Source: Cotesia glomerata (lineage: Eukaryota; Arthropoda; Insecta; Hymenoptera; Braconidae). Taken from it: DNA of 64,000 nt. A program made the translations under genes and the position numbers. The notes below the pieces were generated by a model that searched no databases, was not told the DNA's origin, and saw nothing but the letters and a program-made list of their open reading frames with translations. Shown here in pieces: positions 11,560-22,945 of this stretch. The first letter of the stretch is position 1. Each line of letters starts with the position of its first letter. The DNA lies in the NCBI RefSeq assembly GCF_020080835.1, contig NC_058158.1, positions 18,252,430 through 18,316,429 of the forward strand, read 5' to 3'.

Positions 11560-13702
11560 TCTATATCTATATATATATAAGAGATTTCCACCTATACAGT
11601 CACTCATCACGATATCTCTGGAACCATTAGAGCTAAAGACTTGAAATTTGGTAGGAATATTCTTTTCTCCGAGAAGAGGTCAGCTAAGAACGGATTTTAC
11701 GAAATTCCACCTACATGGGGGGTTGCGGGGGCGTTGACAATGGAAAATTCCCATTTTTAAACTATAGCTCCTATCGACTCCAAATTTAGTAGGAATCTCC
11801 TATATGTGATGTAGAAATGATCTACGAGCGGATTTTATGACAATCTACTCCCAATATAGATTGCGGGGGTGGGCGTTAACAATGAAAATTAAGTTTCCGA
11901 ACTATAGCTCCTACAGACTCCAAATTTTGAAGGAATTTTCTGTAAGTGATGTAAAAATAATTTATAAACGAATTTTAGGATATCTCAACCCACAGGGGGT
12001 TGCGGAGGTGGGTATTAACAATGAAAATTTTTAATTTTCAATCTATAGCTCCTACAGACTCCAATTGGGTAGGAATTTTCGCTAAGAGATGTAGAAATAA
12101 TATACGAACGAATTTTAAGATACCTCACAGGAGTTTGCGGGGGTGGGTATTAACAATTAAAATTTTTAATTTCCAAGCTATAGCTCCTATAAACTCCAAA
12201 TTTAGTGAAGGTCTTCTATATGTGATATAAAAATGATCTAATAATGGATTTTACAACGAATCAACTCCAATAATGATCGTGGGGGTGAGTGTTAACCATA
12301 ACAAATCTTAGTTTCCAAAATATAGCTTTTAAAAACTCTAAATTTGGTAGAAATTTTTTATCTCTTATGTAGAGATCACCTCAAAATGGATTTCAATAAA
12401 GTCTACTTCCGATAGGAATTGCGGAGGTGGGTGTTAAAATCTAAAATTTTCATTTCCAAACTGTAACTTCTACAGACTCCAAATTCGGTGAGAATCTTCG
12501 TGTATGATGTCCAGTTCAGTTAAGGGATTGCGGGGACGTTGATAATGAAAATTTTCCGTTTGTAAAAAATAGCTCTTATAGACTCCAAATTTGGTAAAAA
12601 TCTTCTACATGTGTTGTAGAAATAATCTAAGAGCGGATTTAAAGACGAATCACCCCCAATAAGGATTGCGAGGGTGGGTGTTAATAAAAAAAAATCTTAA
12701 TTTCCAAAATCAAGCTTCTAAAAGCTGTAAATTTGGTAAGAATCTTTTATTTGTCATGAAGAGATCATCTCAAAACGGATTTCAATAAATTCTACTTCCG
12801 ACAGGGATTGCGGGGCTGGCTGTTAGAATTTCAAATTTCCATTTTCAAACTGTAACTTTTACAAACTCGAAATTAGGTCGAAATCTTTCATTTGTCATGA
12901 GGAGATCATCTCAAAACGGATTCCAAAAAATTCTACTTCCGATAGGGATTGCGGGGGTGGGTATTAAAATCTAAAATTTTAATTTCCAAATTGTAACTGC
13001 TGCAGATTCTAAATTTGGTAAGAATCTTCGTGTACAATGTCAAGTTCAGCTGAAAATGGATTTTCTCGAATTCTAACCCCAAAAGGGATTGTGGGGGCGT
13101 TAACAATGAAAATTTCTCATTTCCAATCGATAGTTTTTATAGACTCGAAGTTTTGTTGGAATCTTTTATTTATAATGTAAAAATCATCTAGAATAGGATC
13201 TTACGAAGTTCCTCCCCCACATAGGAGTGCGGGAATGATAATTGTCCAAAAATTCATATTCTTCAAATACAGTTCCTACAAATATAAAATTTGATAGAAT
13301 CTCAAGAGAAACAGACAAATACCGGGATGGCCTCCAAGGTCAACGGATTTAAATATTTTACTTACTTAATAGTGATATTTTCTTACAACAATCGTCTCTT
13401 TGGCAGCGGCAAAAAAGTCATTGTAACGTTTCCAAAATTTAACATTACATATAGCTATTCAGTCAACGGACTAAGAATTTTACATACATTTTATTTTTGC
13501 TGATCACATAATCGATGAATTGTTCTCATTACGGGATTGCGAAAATATAACAGATTAAAAGCATTGCATTTTCTAAACACATGAGATATAGAAAAGAAAT
13601 TTGAGATATAGAAAATATGAAAAAAAATAAATAAAAATAAAACATAAAATTTAATTTATTTCCTTTTCAATTCGCCCAGCGAAGCGGGCGGGAAACCGCT
13701 AG
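11560..13702 (+). mobile_element. Non-autonomous Helitron with internal tandem array
   Basis: The 5' end is TCTATATCTATATATATATA. The 3' end is CTAG followed by a target T, with the hairpin CGCCC-agcgaa-GCGGGCG (13673-13690) 8 bp upstream. The host bases are A before and T after, the usual Helitron A/T insertion point. There is no Rep/helicase coding. gattatataaat occurs immediately outside both ends, which may reflect the older inverted-repeat sequence it landed in (11345-11450 against 13705-13805). Confidence 0.75.
11600..13290 (+). repeat. ~138-bp tandem repeat array, about 12 degenerate copies, inside the Helitron
   Basis: Each unit contains ctatagctcctacagactc, caaatttggtaggaatctt, a gatgtagaaatgatct segment and ttgcgggggtgggtgttaa. 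The G-rich motif recurs near 11725, 11862, 12000, 12135, 12278, 12420, 12528, 12667, 12808, 12950, 13090 and 13228. Short ORFs here are repeat translations. An inverted piece of the same unit is at about 49790-50018. Confidence 0.8.
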
Positions 13703-13805
13703 TGATTATATAAATGTCTAATAATGACTGTAAGGAAAACAGGCGAAATATCGCAAATGAATAATTAAATAATAGTGTGTTAGACTGGATTGCCAATATG
13801 AACCA

Positions 13806-14514
13806 AACTATAAACTATATAAATGATACAAAAATTGGCAGACATCTAAAAATTTCCTAGCTTTAATTGATAGATGCAACTAAATCAATTAATGCTGAAA
13901 ATTCATTTGAAAAAAAGTTATTCAGTTTCTTACGAGTTTAACAAGTGGAATTTTCACTTACATTTTTTGCGTTACGATTTATTTGTCGAAAACATCCTAA
14001 AGGCTATCAAGTGTTTGTTAATTTTAGTAATACTCTCTCTTTCTCTATATACATATATATATTCATGTATTTAAGAATAATTTTTAGGGTAAATGTTATT
14101 CAGTTGTTTAGTTATTGAAGCTTCAATTTACAGTAATAGTTGAAATGTGAGACATTAGAATTGACAAGATTTATTTGTCAAATTTTTCTTTTTTTTTTTT
14201 TTTTTTCCCCATTTCCAAGATTTGATGACAACATTCTAATTGCAGACAAATAAAAATATGTGTGTAGGTGCACATCTTTCAGTATTAAATTTATTCAAAG
14301 AACGACGTCCGTCGCACATATTTATGAACATCACGAATAACAATGAAGTTAAAATGAACAGAAATTAATTGGGTAATATCCAATCCGAAACAAATGATTA
14401 TGCCTAATCATATATAATGAAAAAAGTTTGGAAAATCCAAAAATGCACGCCTCATAATCTCATTTTTCACAATAAAATTGATTAAAATAAAAGATAAAAA
14501 GCAAAATCATAAAA
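13806..14514. other. AT-rich intronic spacer
   Basis: No gene or element recognised. A poly-T run is at 14190-14206. Confidence 0.4.
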
Positions 14515-15544
14515 AATTAGGAAAACGGTTGACCCTAAAGGCCATCCCTGCAACTTCCCGCTAATTCCGTTAATACCTGGCCGCTTTTTTGAGCTCTTCG
14601 AGCTCAAAAGTACAATCTGTGTGTTGTTTTAAGCTCTCCGAGCTCAAAAAGATACCTTTTCTATGCTTTTGAGCTCTTTGAGCTCAAAAGTCTGATAGAA
14701 GTTTCATGGAACACTATTTTTTGAATGTTCATACCGCAATAACTTTTGAATGAATGAACCGATTTTTACGCGGTTGGCGGCATTCTACGTAGTTTTTTAA
14801 GCCTTATAAATAATTTCTAAGTTTCAATTGGTCAAACTAGAAATTTCGGAGTAACTCTGAAAAAACACTTTTTTCGGTTTTCTTTCGTTCACGATATCTC
14901 TCGAACGAATCAACCGATTTTGACCAGCTTGGTGGCAATCGACGTGGTTTTATGATGTTAAGAGCTGATTAGTTTTTGGAATCGATCGGTAGAGCTGTTT
15001 GAAAGTTATTCCAAAAAATGTCGAAGTTATGTTGAAAAAATCCTTATTTCCAAATATTTCGTCGAGGATATCTCTCGAACTAATCAACCGATTTCCACGT
15101 TTTCGGCGGCAATCGACGCGGTTTTTTAACCTCTGAAATTATTCTATATCATCAAAAACGATCCGAGAAGAAATGACGAAGTTATGTGAAAAAAACAGTT
15201 TTTTCGGTTTTATTTCGTTCACGCTATCTCTCGAACGAATCAACCGATTTTGACCGGATTAGCGCCGATCGGCGTGGTTTTTTGACGTTAAGAGCTGATT
15301 AGTTTTTGAAATTGATCGATCGAGCCGTTTAAAAGATATTCCAAAAAAACCACTTTCAAAAATGATTTTTTTCTAATTTTTTTTGAGATTTTTCAAAATT
15401 TCTCAAAATCTATCGGTCCGAATCGGTTCAAATTCTCAGGAAATCTAAGTTTGGCGAAGCCCTTTCGAATGGCACCAACCACGATTGAATCGGTCAAGCC
15501 GTTTAAAAGTTATGAGAAGTTTACAAACATCCACACACACACAC

Positions 15545-15611
<67 letters not shown>

Positions 15612-15766
15612 TACAGACATAGTGACAACCTCGCGGGGATAGTCAGGGAAGCTTCCTGTGACCTTCAAACGTCGAGATCTGATGAAAACTCGATTTTTGC
15701 AAAACGGGGTGAAAACAATAACTTCCCGATTTTTGAAAATCTGAGATTTTTAGCGGGAAGTTAAAA
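14515..15766 (+). mobile_element. AACTTCCCGC-family element, copy 1 (most complete)
   Basis: It starts with gaaaacggttgaccct, then gcaacttcccgctaa, and ends with the complement ttagcgggaagtt near 15763. The body has three gagctcttcgagctcaaa-type palindromes (14590-14690), repeated atctctcgaacgaatcaacc motifs, and near the right end a (CA)n microsatellite (15531-15606). No convincing protein is encoded. Five other copies in the window share the same order of parts. Confidence 0.75.
15531..15606 (+). repeat. (CA)n microsatellite inside element copy 1
   Basis: About 38 CA units with one CG. It sits at the same internal site as the CA tracts of the other copies of the family. Confidence 0.95.
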
Positions 15767-15970
15767 ATAGAAAATTCTGCTATGGTTTAGTGGCACCATA
15801 ACTCTAAAGTTAGGAGAAAAAAATACTATAATGAAATGTATATATAGATATACAAAAAAATCCAAAGTCATATATTAGTTTTTTATAAATAACAATTTAA
15901 CGACAGTGAATTAAATGCTCATATTAATTGAGAATATCCGTCGTTTGTTACTTTAGACAATAAAAAAAAA

Positions 15971-16664
15971 ATTAGAAAAATGGTTGACCCTGAAGGTCAT
16001 CCCTGCAACTTCCCGCCAATTTTATATCTAAACCCTTGAAATAACACTTATGACGTTTTTGAGCTCTTGGAGCTCATAAATACAGTTTGTGTGTTATTTT
16101 GAGCTTTTCGAGTTCAAAGGAATAGCTTTTATATCCTTTTGAGCTCTTCGAACTCAAAAGTCTGCTAGGAGTTTGATAAAACACTATTTTTCAAATTTTC
16201 AAACCGCAATAACTTTTGAATGAATGAACCGATTTTTACGCGGTTGGCAGCATTCGATGCAGTTTTTTAAGTCTCATAAAATATGTTTAAATTTAATTTG
16301 ATCTAACAAGAAATTTCGGAGTAATTCCGAAAAAACACTTTTTTCGGTTTTCTTTCGTCAACGATAACTCACGAACGAATCAACCGATTTTGACCGGAAG
16401 GGCGGTGATCGACGTGGTTTTTCGATGTTAAAAGCTGATTAGTTTTTAGAATCGATCGGTAGAGCCGTTTCAAAGTTATTTTAAAAAAACCACATTTGAA
16501 AAGATTTTTTTTTTGTAGTTTTTTTGAGATTTCTCAAAATCTACTGCTCCGAATCGGTCCAAACAGTATTTAAAAATCTAAGTTCAGTCAAGCCCTTTCA
16601 AATGGCACCAACCACGATTGAATCGGTCAAGCCGTTTAAAAGTTATGAGAAGTTTACAAACATC

Positions 16665-16743
<79 letters not shown>

Positions 16744-16770
16744 GCGCGCGCGCACGCACACATACACATT
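15971..16770 (+). mobile_element. AACTTCCCGC-family element, copy 2, truncated at its CA repeat
   Basis: It shares gttgaccctgaaggtcatcc, the aacttcccgc motif, gagctcttggagctca palindromes and aacgaatcaaccgatttt with copy 1. It ends within the (CA)n/(CG)n tract at 16664-16765. The expected post-microsatellite end is missing and unrelated sequence (ttagggtgtccgtt) follows. Confidence 0.75.
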
Positions 16771-17093
16771 AGGGTGTCCGTTATTTCCCAAGTTGATTTT
16801 TTTTTCGCTGCCGCCCCCTGGATTTTTAGTTCTTGGCCTAAAAAAAAATATCTTACATAAATAAGCTCTTAATTACGAAATTAAACCGTGCCCGGATCGA
16901 GTTACATTTCCCATTTAAATAACATGGGAATTTGGAACTTTTTGGAATTAATTTTTTTCCCTCGAAAAAAATGCCACTACGAGTATGATCGATGCATATT
17001 CTGATGGGAAATTTAATGCTTTACAAAAAATTTCTCTGATAATTTTTCGATAAAATCAATCTTTTAGAAGTTATTTGTGGTTTAAATTGTGTA
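16771..17093. other. Spacer between two elements
   Basis: Begins ttagggtgtccgttatttcc, which resembles a transposon end, but no partner end was found. No coding signal. Confidence 0.35.
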
Positions 17094-19473
17094 TACAGGG
17101 TGTCCCAGAAGTCGCGCACCCCATTGTAGGGATGCGAAAGAGAAAAATATTCTGAGACGAAAAGTCCTTAACCATTTTTGAATCAGACGCATGGATAATT
17201 AATAATTAATTAATGAAAGTGACCAATCAGGAGCGCGTGACAGAAGAATTGAAAGTGAGTGGAAAGGCAGAAAGAGACGCGAGAGTAAGACGAGAGATCT
17301 GCTGCCTGCGTCTCGCGCAGTAGACCGAGAGTGGGGACGGAACAAACGTGGACGGCAGACGTACGTGATGCTAGGTGAATATGTGAGATCGTGCGCTAGT
17401 GTGGGCTAGCGTCATTGTAACGGTAACAATGCACGTATGAATGTGAGTGAGGATATTTTTATTTTCTTTATTACAGGCACAAGATTTGACCAAATTCGAC
17501 AGGAAAAAAAGGAGATTTTACTGAACTCAATCGGCACGACTGAATTTTGATTTTTAATTGAAATAATTGAAGAAATTTTTAATGAAGAATCAGTAGCGGG
17601 GCTCAGAAAAAGGCAGAGGGCAAAAGTTACTGGACTTTTTTATTCATTAGGAAAATTAAAGTAATTGTTGATTAAACAATCATTAACAAGGCACTGGGCG
17701 GCTGTGTCTGAATTTTTTTTTTTATTTGAAGTAATTGAAGTAATCGTTAATTGAAAAATAGGTAGCGAGGGTCAGTTAGAGGCCTTGGGAAGCCATGACA
17801 AAATTTTGATTTTTATTAGAATAATTAAAGTAACTTTTAAATAAAAAATAAGTAGCGAGGGTCAGTAAGAGGCACTGGGCAGCTATGAATGAATTTTTAT
17901 TTTTATTTCGAATAATAACAGTAATTTTTAATTTAATATTAAGTAGCGAGGGTCAGTGTGAGGCCCTGAGCGGCTATGGATGAATTTTTATTAGTATTTC
18001 GAATGATTAAAATAATTTTTAATTAAAAAATAAGTAGCAAGGGTGTGTAAGAGACACTGGGCGGCTTGGGATAAATTTTTATTTCGATCTAGAATAATTG
18101 AAGTAATTTATAAATGAAAAATAAGTAGCAAGGGTGAGTAAGAGGTACTGGTGGTTATGAATAAATTTTTATTTTTATTCGGAAAAATAAGAATAATTTT
18201 CAATTGAAAAATAAGTAGCGAGGGTCAGTTAAAAGCATTGGGAGGCTATGAATGAATTTTATTTTTATTTCGAATATTTAAAAGTAATTATTGATTGAAA
18301 ATCGAGTAACTAGGTCGAGTAAGAGGCACTTGGCGGTTATGAATGAATTTTTATTTTTATTGGGAATAGTTGGAATAATTTTTAATTGAAAAATAAGTAG
18401 CGAGATTCAGTTAGAGGCACTAGGCGGCTATAAATGAATTGTTATTATTATTTCGAATCATTCAAATAATTTTTAATTGAAAAACAAGTAGCGAGGGTAA
18501 GTACTAGCCCCTGGGTGGCTATGAATGAATTTTTATTTTTATTTGGAATAATTAAAGTAATTTTTAAATGAAAAACAAGTAGTGAGGGTCAGTGAGAGGC
18601 AATGAGCAACTATGAATTAATTTTAGTTTTTATTCGGAATAGTAAAAGTAATTTTCAATTAAAAAATAATTAGCGAGGGTCAGTTAGAGGCACAGAGCGA
18701 CTATGGATGAATTTTGATTTTTATTTCGAATAATCAGCGTAATTTTCAATTGAAAAATAAGTACCGATGGTCAGTTAGAGGCCCCGAGCGGCTATGGATA
18801 AATTTTTATTTTCATTTCACATAATTAAAGTAATTTTTAATTGAAAAATAAGTAGCGAGGGTCAGTTAGAGGCCCAGAGCAGCTATGCATGAATTTTTAT
18901 TATTATTTCGAATGATTAGAGCAATTTTTATTCAGAAAATAAGTAGCGAGGGTGTGTAAGAGACACTGAGCGAGTAGGAATGAATTTTTATTTCTAGTTG
19001 GAATAATAAAAGTAATTTTTAAATGAAAAACAAGTAGTGGGGGTCAGTGAGAGGCAATGAGCAGCTATGAATTAATTTTTATTTTTATTCGGAGTAATAA
19101 GAGTAATTTTTGATTGAAAAATAAGTAGCGAGGGTCAGTTAGAGGGCCTGGGCGGCTATGAATGAATTTTTATTATTATTTCGAATGATTACAGTAATTT
19201 TTATTCAGAAAACCACCCAGAGCCTCAACTTGACACTTACCACTAATTTTTCACATGAAAATTACTTTAATCATTCTAAATAAAAATAAAAATTTATTCA
19301 TAGCTGCCCAGTGCCTCTTAATTATCGTTCCTACTGGTTCTTCAATCAAGAATTATTTTAAGTATTGTTAATTGAAATGAAAATTCCTTCCCAGCCACCC
19401 AGTGTCTCTTAAACAACCTCCCTACTTATTTTCTGAATAAAAATGGGGTGCGCGTCTTCTGGGACACCCTGTA
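17094..19473. mobile_element. TA-flanked TIR transposon filled with a ~91-bp array
   Basis: About 31-bp terminal inverted repeats begin TACAGGGTGTCCCAGAAG at 17094 and end with the complement at 19473, with one or two mismatches. TA lies just outside each end (17092-17093 and 19474-19475). The left 450 bp is a unique, relatively GC-rich segment (17210-17450). The rest is a tandem array. No transposase is present. The size is 2380 bp. Confidence 0.85.
17580..19440. repeat. ~91-bp satellite-like array (about 17 direct units plus 2 inverted units)
   Basis: The unit contains aagtagcgagggtcagttag, agg-cactgggcggctatgaa, and an AT-rich tail (tttttatttcgaataatt, then aagtaatttttaattgaaa). The aagtagcgagg motif recurs about every 90-92 bp from 17590 to 19120. 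The last about 230 bp (19205-19440) carries the same unit in reverse orientation, just inside the right terminal repeat. Confidence 0.9.
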
Positions 19474-19475
19474 TA

Positions 19476-20138
19476 GTTATTATCATAGTTTTTCAGTCTT
19501 GCTATGAAGTTTCATGTGTTATAGTCATTTATTTCATCTATAAATGTTCCAAAAATTGTATTAAAAAAATTAACAGTTACAGTAATGTTAACAATGCGAT
19601 GTATCGAATACATTCTTAATAATATTGCCGCTTATATGTATTATTTCTGTCTCTTCACATTTATTTGTTAAGGAATTTTTAGTTGCATTATGATTTATGA
19701 TAAGTATTTTTGTTTTTAGGAATAATTTGCACTAAATATTGTTTCTTGTTCTTTTTCATGAGTTAAATTGTCGATGTATTCTTGAATTAATCGAAGCGCT
19801 CTTTCGGCTACATCATTACAATTGGAAATTAGTAACGATATCTAATCTTTCTAAACAATTGTTATTGGTAGCCCATTTCTCCAAGTTAATCTCTAGGAAA
19901 TTTTTATTTACGTTGAATCGAACAAAAAATTTAATCGAATTTGAATTAATGAAAATTAATTTATGTAATAAGAAAATCAATATCTTTTTTTTGTAAATTG
20001 ATAATTTCATTATCTAAATTAACTATATAGCGTTTAGGAGGAATTAAAATCGAAATTTTCATCACATTTTAATGCTTCAAGGTAGTTGGATCCTGCAAGG
20101 CATACCCAAGAAAATTATGAAATTTTTTTTATCGAAAG

Positions 20139-20223
<85 letters not shown>

Positions 20224-21201
20224 TATATATATTGAAACACTAAATTTTTCAATCTTAAAAAAATTTAATTCCTTAGCCCACTAAACCTCGCGGATAAGAG
20301 AATAGTTGCCTAAGTTTCATAAAAAGTTTTGGGATCCACTGCTCTTTGGAATATTCCGCTTCCGTATGAATGTCGGTATTTTGTTTAATAGAAAAGGTAT
20401 AGACAAAAGTTCTCGCGCGTGCCAGTTAACTTGCTTTAATTACTTACAAATTTGACTGCGAAGATGACCCTTTGTCCTTGATTGACCCTTTTGATTGACG
20501 AGATTGGCCGAAATAGTTGTGTGGTGTTGTTTCAATAATGATATATAGTAGTATTAACAATGAACTCAATTTTATTGCACAGTTATTCACTTTTGTTATA
20601 ATTTTATGAATAACTTGGTAACGCAACTTAATAGAATATTGCTAATAAAGAGAACATACACTTAATAATAGAAATATACGTGGTTTAACAATAATTGTGG
20701 TGAATTATCACCTAATATGAACTGATAATATTAATAAAAGTAGTATAAGATTTTATAATAATTAATAATAGATTTTATATATGATTTTGGTGAGTAATCA
20801 CCGAATAGTAGTAATAGTGATAATAGTGGTAATAGTGGTAAGATTGACTAAGAAATATCTAGCGTGGTGGTTGACACCGGGGGATAGATCGAAGTGTCGA
20901 TCAATGCTCAGGTTTTTAGGCTCGTAGCTGATTTTCCCCTCCTCGTGTCGTCTTGTGACGTCACGGGGGCTACACATTAATTTAGCTAGAGTCGGTAACG
21001 AAAATTTCGGGTGGTAGTTCGCCAGGCTGGTAACATCGGGACATTTTGTAATTTCTCAATATATATATATATATATGTGGGTCATTATTTATAGCTAAAT
21101 TTGTCATTAAAGACAAATTTGGGAACTGGGGAAATAAAGGATAAAGAGGGAGGGGGAGACCTTAGTAGGAATTTTCGGTAACCGAAAAAATAATTCAGAC
21201 A
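19476..21201. other. AT-rich intronic spacer with an (AT)n tract
   Basis: Holds an (AT)n microsatellite at about 20142-20220. A less AT-rich stretch at 20870-21050 (containing cctcctcgtgtcgtcttgtg and gacgtcacgggggc) has no ORF I can assign. The small ORFs here are chance frames. Confidence 0.5.
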
Positions 21202-21272
21202 GCCCAGACCAGGACTCGAACCCGAATTGTTTGGTTACACGCCAAAGGCTCTACCAGTTAAGCTATCCGAGA
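21202..21272 (-). ncRNA. tRNA-like sequence with intact pol III promoter boxes
   Basis: The minus strand gives a 71-nt cloverleaf. The D stem is GCTT/GAGC, the anticodon stem is a perfect TTTGG/CCAAA and the T loop is TTCGAGT. The A box TAGCTTAACTGG and B box GGTTCGAGTCC both match consensus exactly. The acceptor pairs 6 of 7 with wobbles. The anticodon loop CGTGTAA has G instead of T at position 33, so a working tRNA is unlikely and a tRNA-derived repeat is more likely. It is related to 7270-7340. Confidence 0.6.
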
Positions 21273-22235
21273 CATTGTGCGTAACTACCATTCCATGTTA
21301 AATCGACCAATAGTTGGAATCGACCCCTTTCGATTTGGATGAATTTTGGTCAGAAGTTTTCTTTTCTCATAAAACGAAGTTCTGCCAAAGGAAAAGAAAT
21401 GAAAATTTTTTTTTCATAAGATATGCAAATTCGAAATTTCGCTATTTTTCCAGTTTTTCAATTTCGTTTTTGCGATATCTCGAATGCTATTATAGATACA
21501 GGAATGGTCTTTTTTTTTGTTTGAAAGAGGACACTTAGGGCTATTAGAAAAAAAATATTTTGGAAAAAAATTTTGAAAAATGCCAAATTTGTCAAATTTT
21601 GAATTTTTGAAAATCGTCAAAAATGAAGATCGCCATTAAAATTTTGTCTCAATTTTTTTTGTATGATACCTTGTACTGATCTTAAAAGATCCTGAAATTT
21701 TTGGATAGGGTTTTTTTTTTTCAAAAATATGAATTTTTGAATTAAAAAAAAAATTTTTGTTGTATTTTGCAACTTCTATATTAGGTAAAGTTATGAAGAT
21801 ACATAATATTGTAATTTTGAGTGTTTAAAAATCAAATTCATGACGTGGAAATCTTAAATAATAAATTAATTTCAACTTTTTTTTATTTTTTGGACATAAT
21901 CTTCAAGTCAGGTTTGACACATGATATAATTTTTTATTTTTTGAACGCATGAAATATTTTGTACGTTTCTTCACTTCATTTACAGTTTTTAACCTCAAAT
22001 AACTCAAACAGATCTTAATTTTCTATAAAAATTAGAAATAATTTCATGAGAATATCATTTTTTTTTTCGTTCTTTCGAATACTTATTTACTTACGAATTT
22101 CTGCACATTAATAGTTCTCAATCTCAAATTAAAAATTATTCCCATGTTAATAAGACAACAAATGGCGTCAACAACTCCAAATAAAGTAAAAAAAGGACAA
22201 TTAACAAATTCTATCATGCGTTAAGGTGACGTCTG
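21273..22235. other. AT-rich spacer
   Basis: Poly-A/T-rich low-complexity sequence with chance ORFs at about 21314-21620. No element or gene recognised. Confidence 0.4.
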
Positions 22236-22945
22236 GACGCCACCAGGAGAATTATTCGATGGTGAATTCACTCGGCCTCCTGGAACCGAGTAACTTAGGC
22301 CAGCTTACACTCAGGGAGTGGGTAATCCAAAACTTGATTCGGTCACAGAATACAACTTAATTAACTAATTATTACCAAGTGAGAAGAAAGAGGCTCGGTT
22401 GTTGAAATTATTGGCACAGATATAACAATAAAAAAATTTATTTCCAATGACTCGACAATTAACTATTTAATCAAATTAAATAAAGGAGAAAGCTCGCAAG
22501 GAACCTCTCGAATCTACTCCTCCTTTGAATTTATGCGACGACTTTATTTTTAATTAACCAACAAAGGATTTTATCAATTTAGTCAATGAATCTAATAACA
22601 ATCAAAACTCAAATAATTGATTAAACGAAGTTCAGGCAGCTTACGTCGCGGTTCCGTGAAAATAACTCGTCTTCCGTGGGTAGGCTCTCCATGAACTCCA
22701 ACCAAACTCCCGAATAGCTTTTGGACTGGTCTTTGCAAAGCAGGTTCACACTCAACTTAATTAATTTGGATGCTAACTGTTAGCTCGCAGACCAAAGCAG
22801 TGGGTTGCCACTCAATGTTAATAGATAGGACCCTTATTCGACATACTTATACCACAACATTACCAACTGAATTGAGTAGAAAATAATAAAATATTCAATT
22901 TAGGGACATGATCCTCTAAAAGCGCGACCTACCGGCAAAAATAAG
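22236..22945 (-). mobile_element. Possible LTR/leader block of an LTR retrotransposon (minus strand)
   Basis: A less AT-rich block resembling 47660-49718 in composition. On the minus strand it runs into ctcctggtggcgtccagacg, where TGGCGTCC could be a primer-binding site after the LTR end. No second LTR and no coding sequence were found, and the TG start was not identified. Confidence 0.3.

Larger units (their letters stand above)
11345..13805. repeat. Inverted repeat interrupted by the Helitron
   Basis: tattggcaatccagtctaac at about 11363, through gcgatatttcgcctgttt at about 11407, is complementary to aaacaggcgaaatatcgcaa (13738) through ttagactggattgccaata (13780). The arms are about 100 bp. 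The Helitron lies inside the loop. Confidence 0.65.

Noticed and set aside
11600..13290. Small ORFs in the Helitron array (11837-12230, 13291-13503)
   Set aside because: They read through the 138-bp repeat units and carry no domain.
15451..16860. Several ORFs with poly-His/Thr or poly-Cys/Val stretches (also at 27926-28219, 46799-47041 and 51094-51359)
   Set aside because: They are frames through (CA)n or (TG)n tracts of the AACTTCCCGC family.
17580..19440. Possible CRISPR-like array (regular ~91-bp spacing)
   Set aside because: There are no short direct repeats with unique spacers; whole 91-bp units repeat, in a eukaryotic TA-flanked transposon.
19739..20010. ORFs on both strands in AT-rich sequence
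   Set aside because: Low-complexity composition, no start context or splice signals, no recognisable motif.
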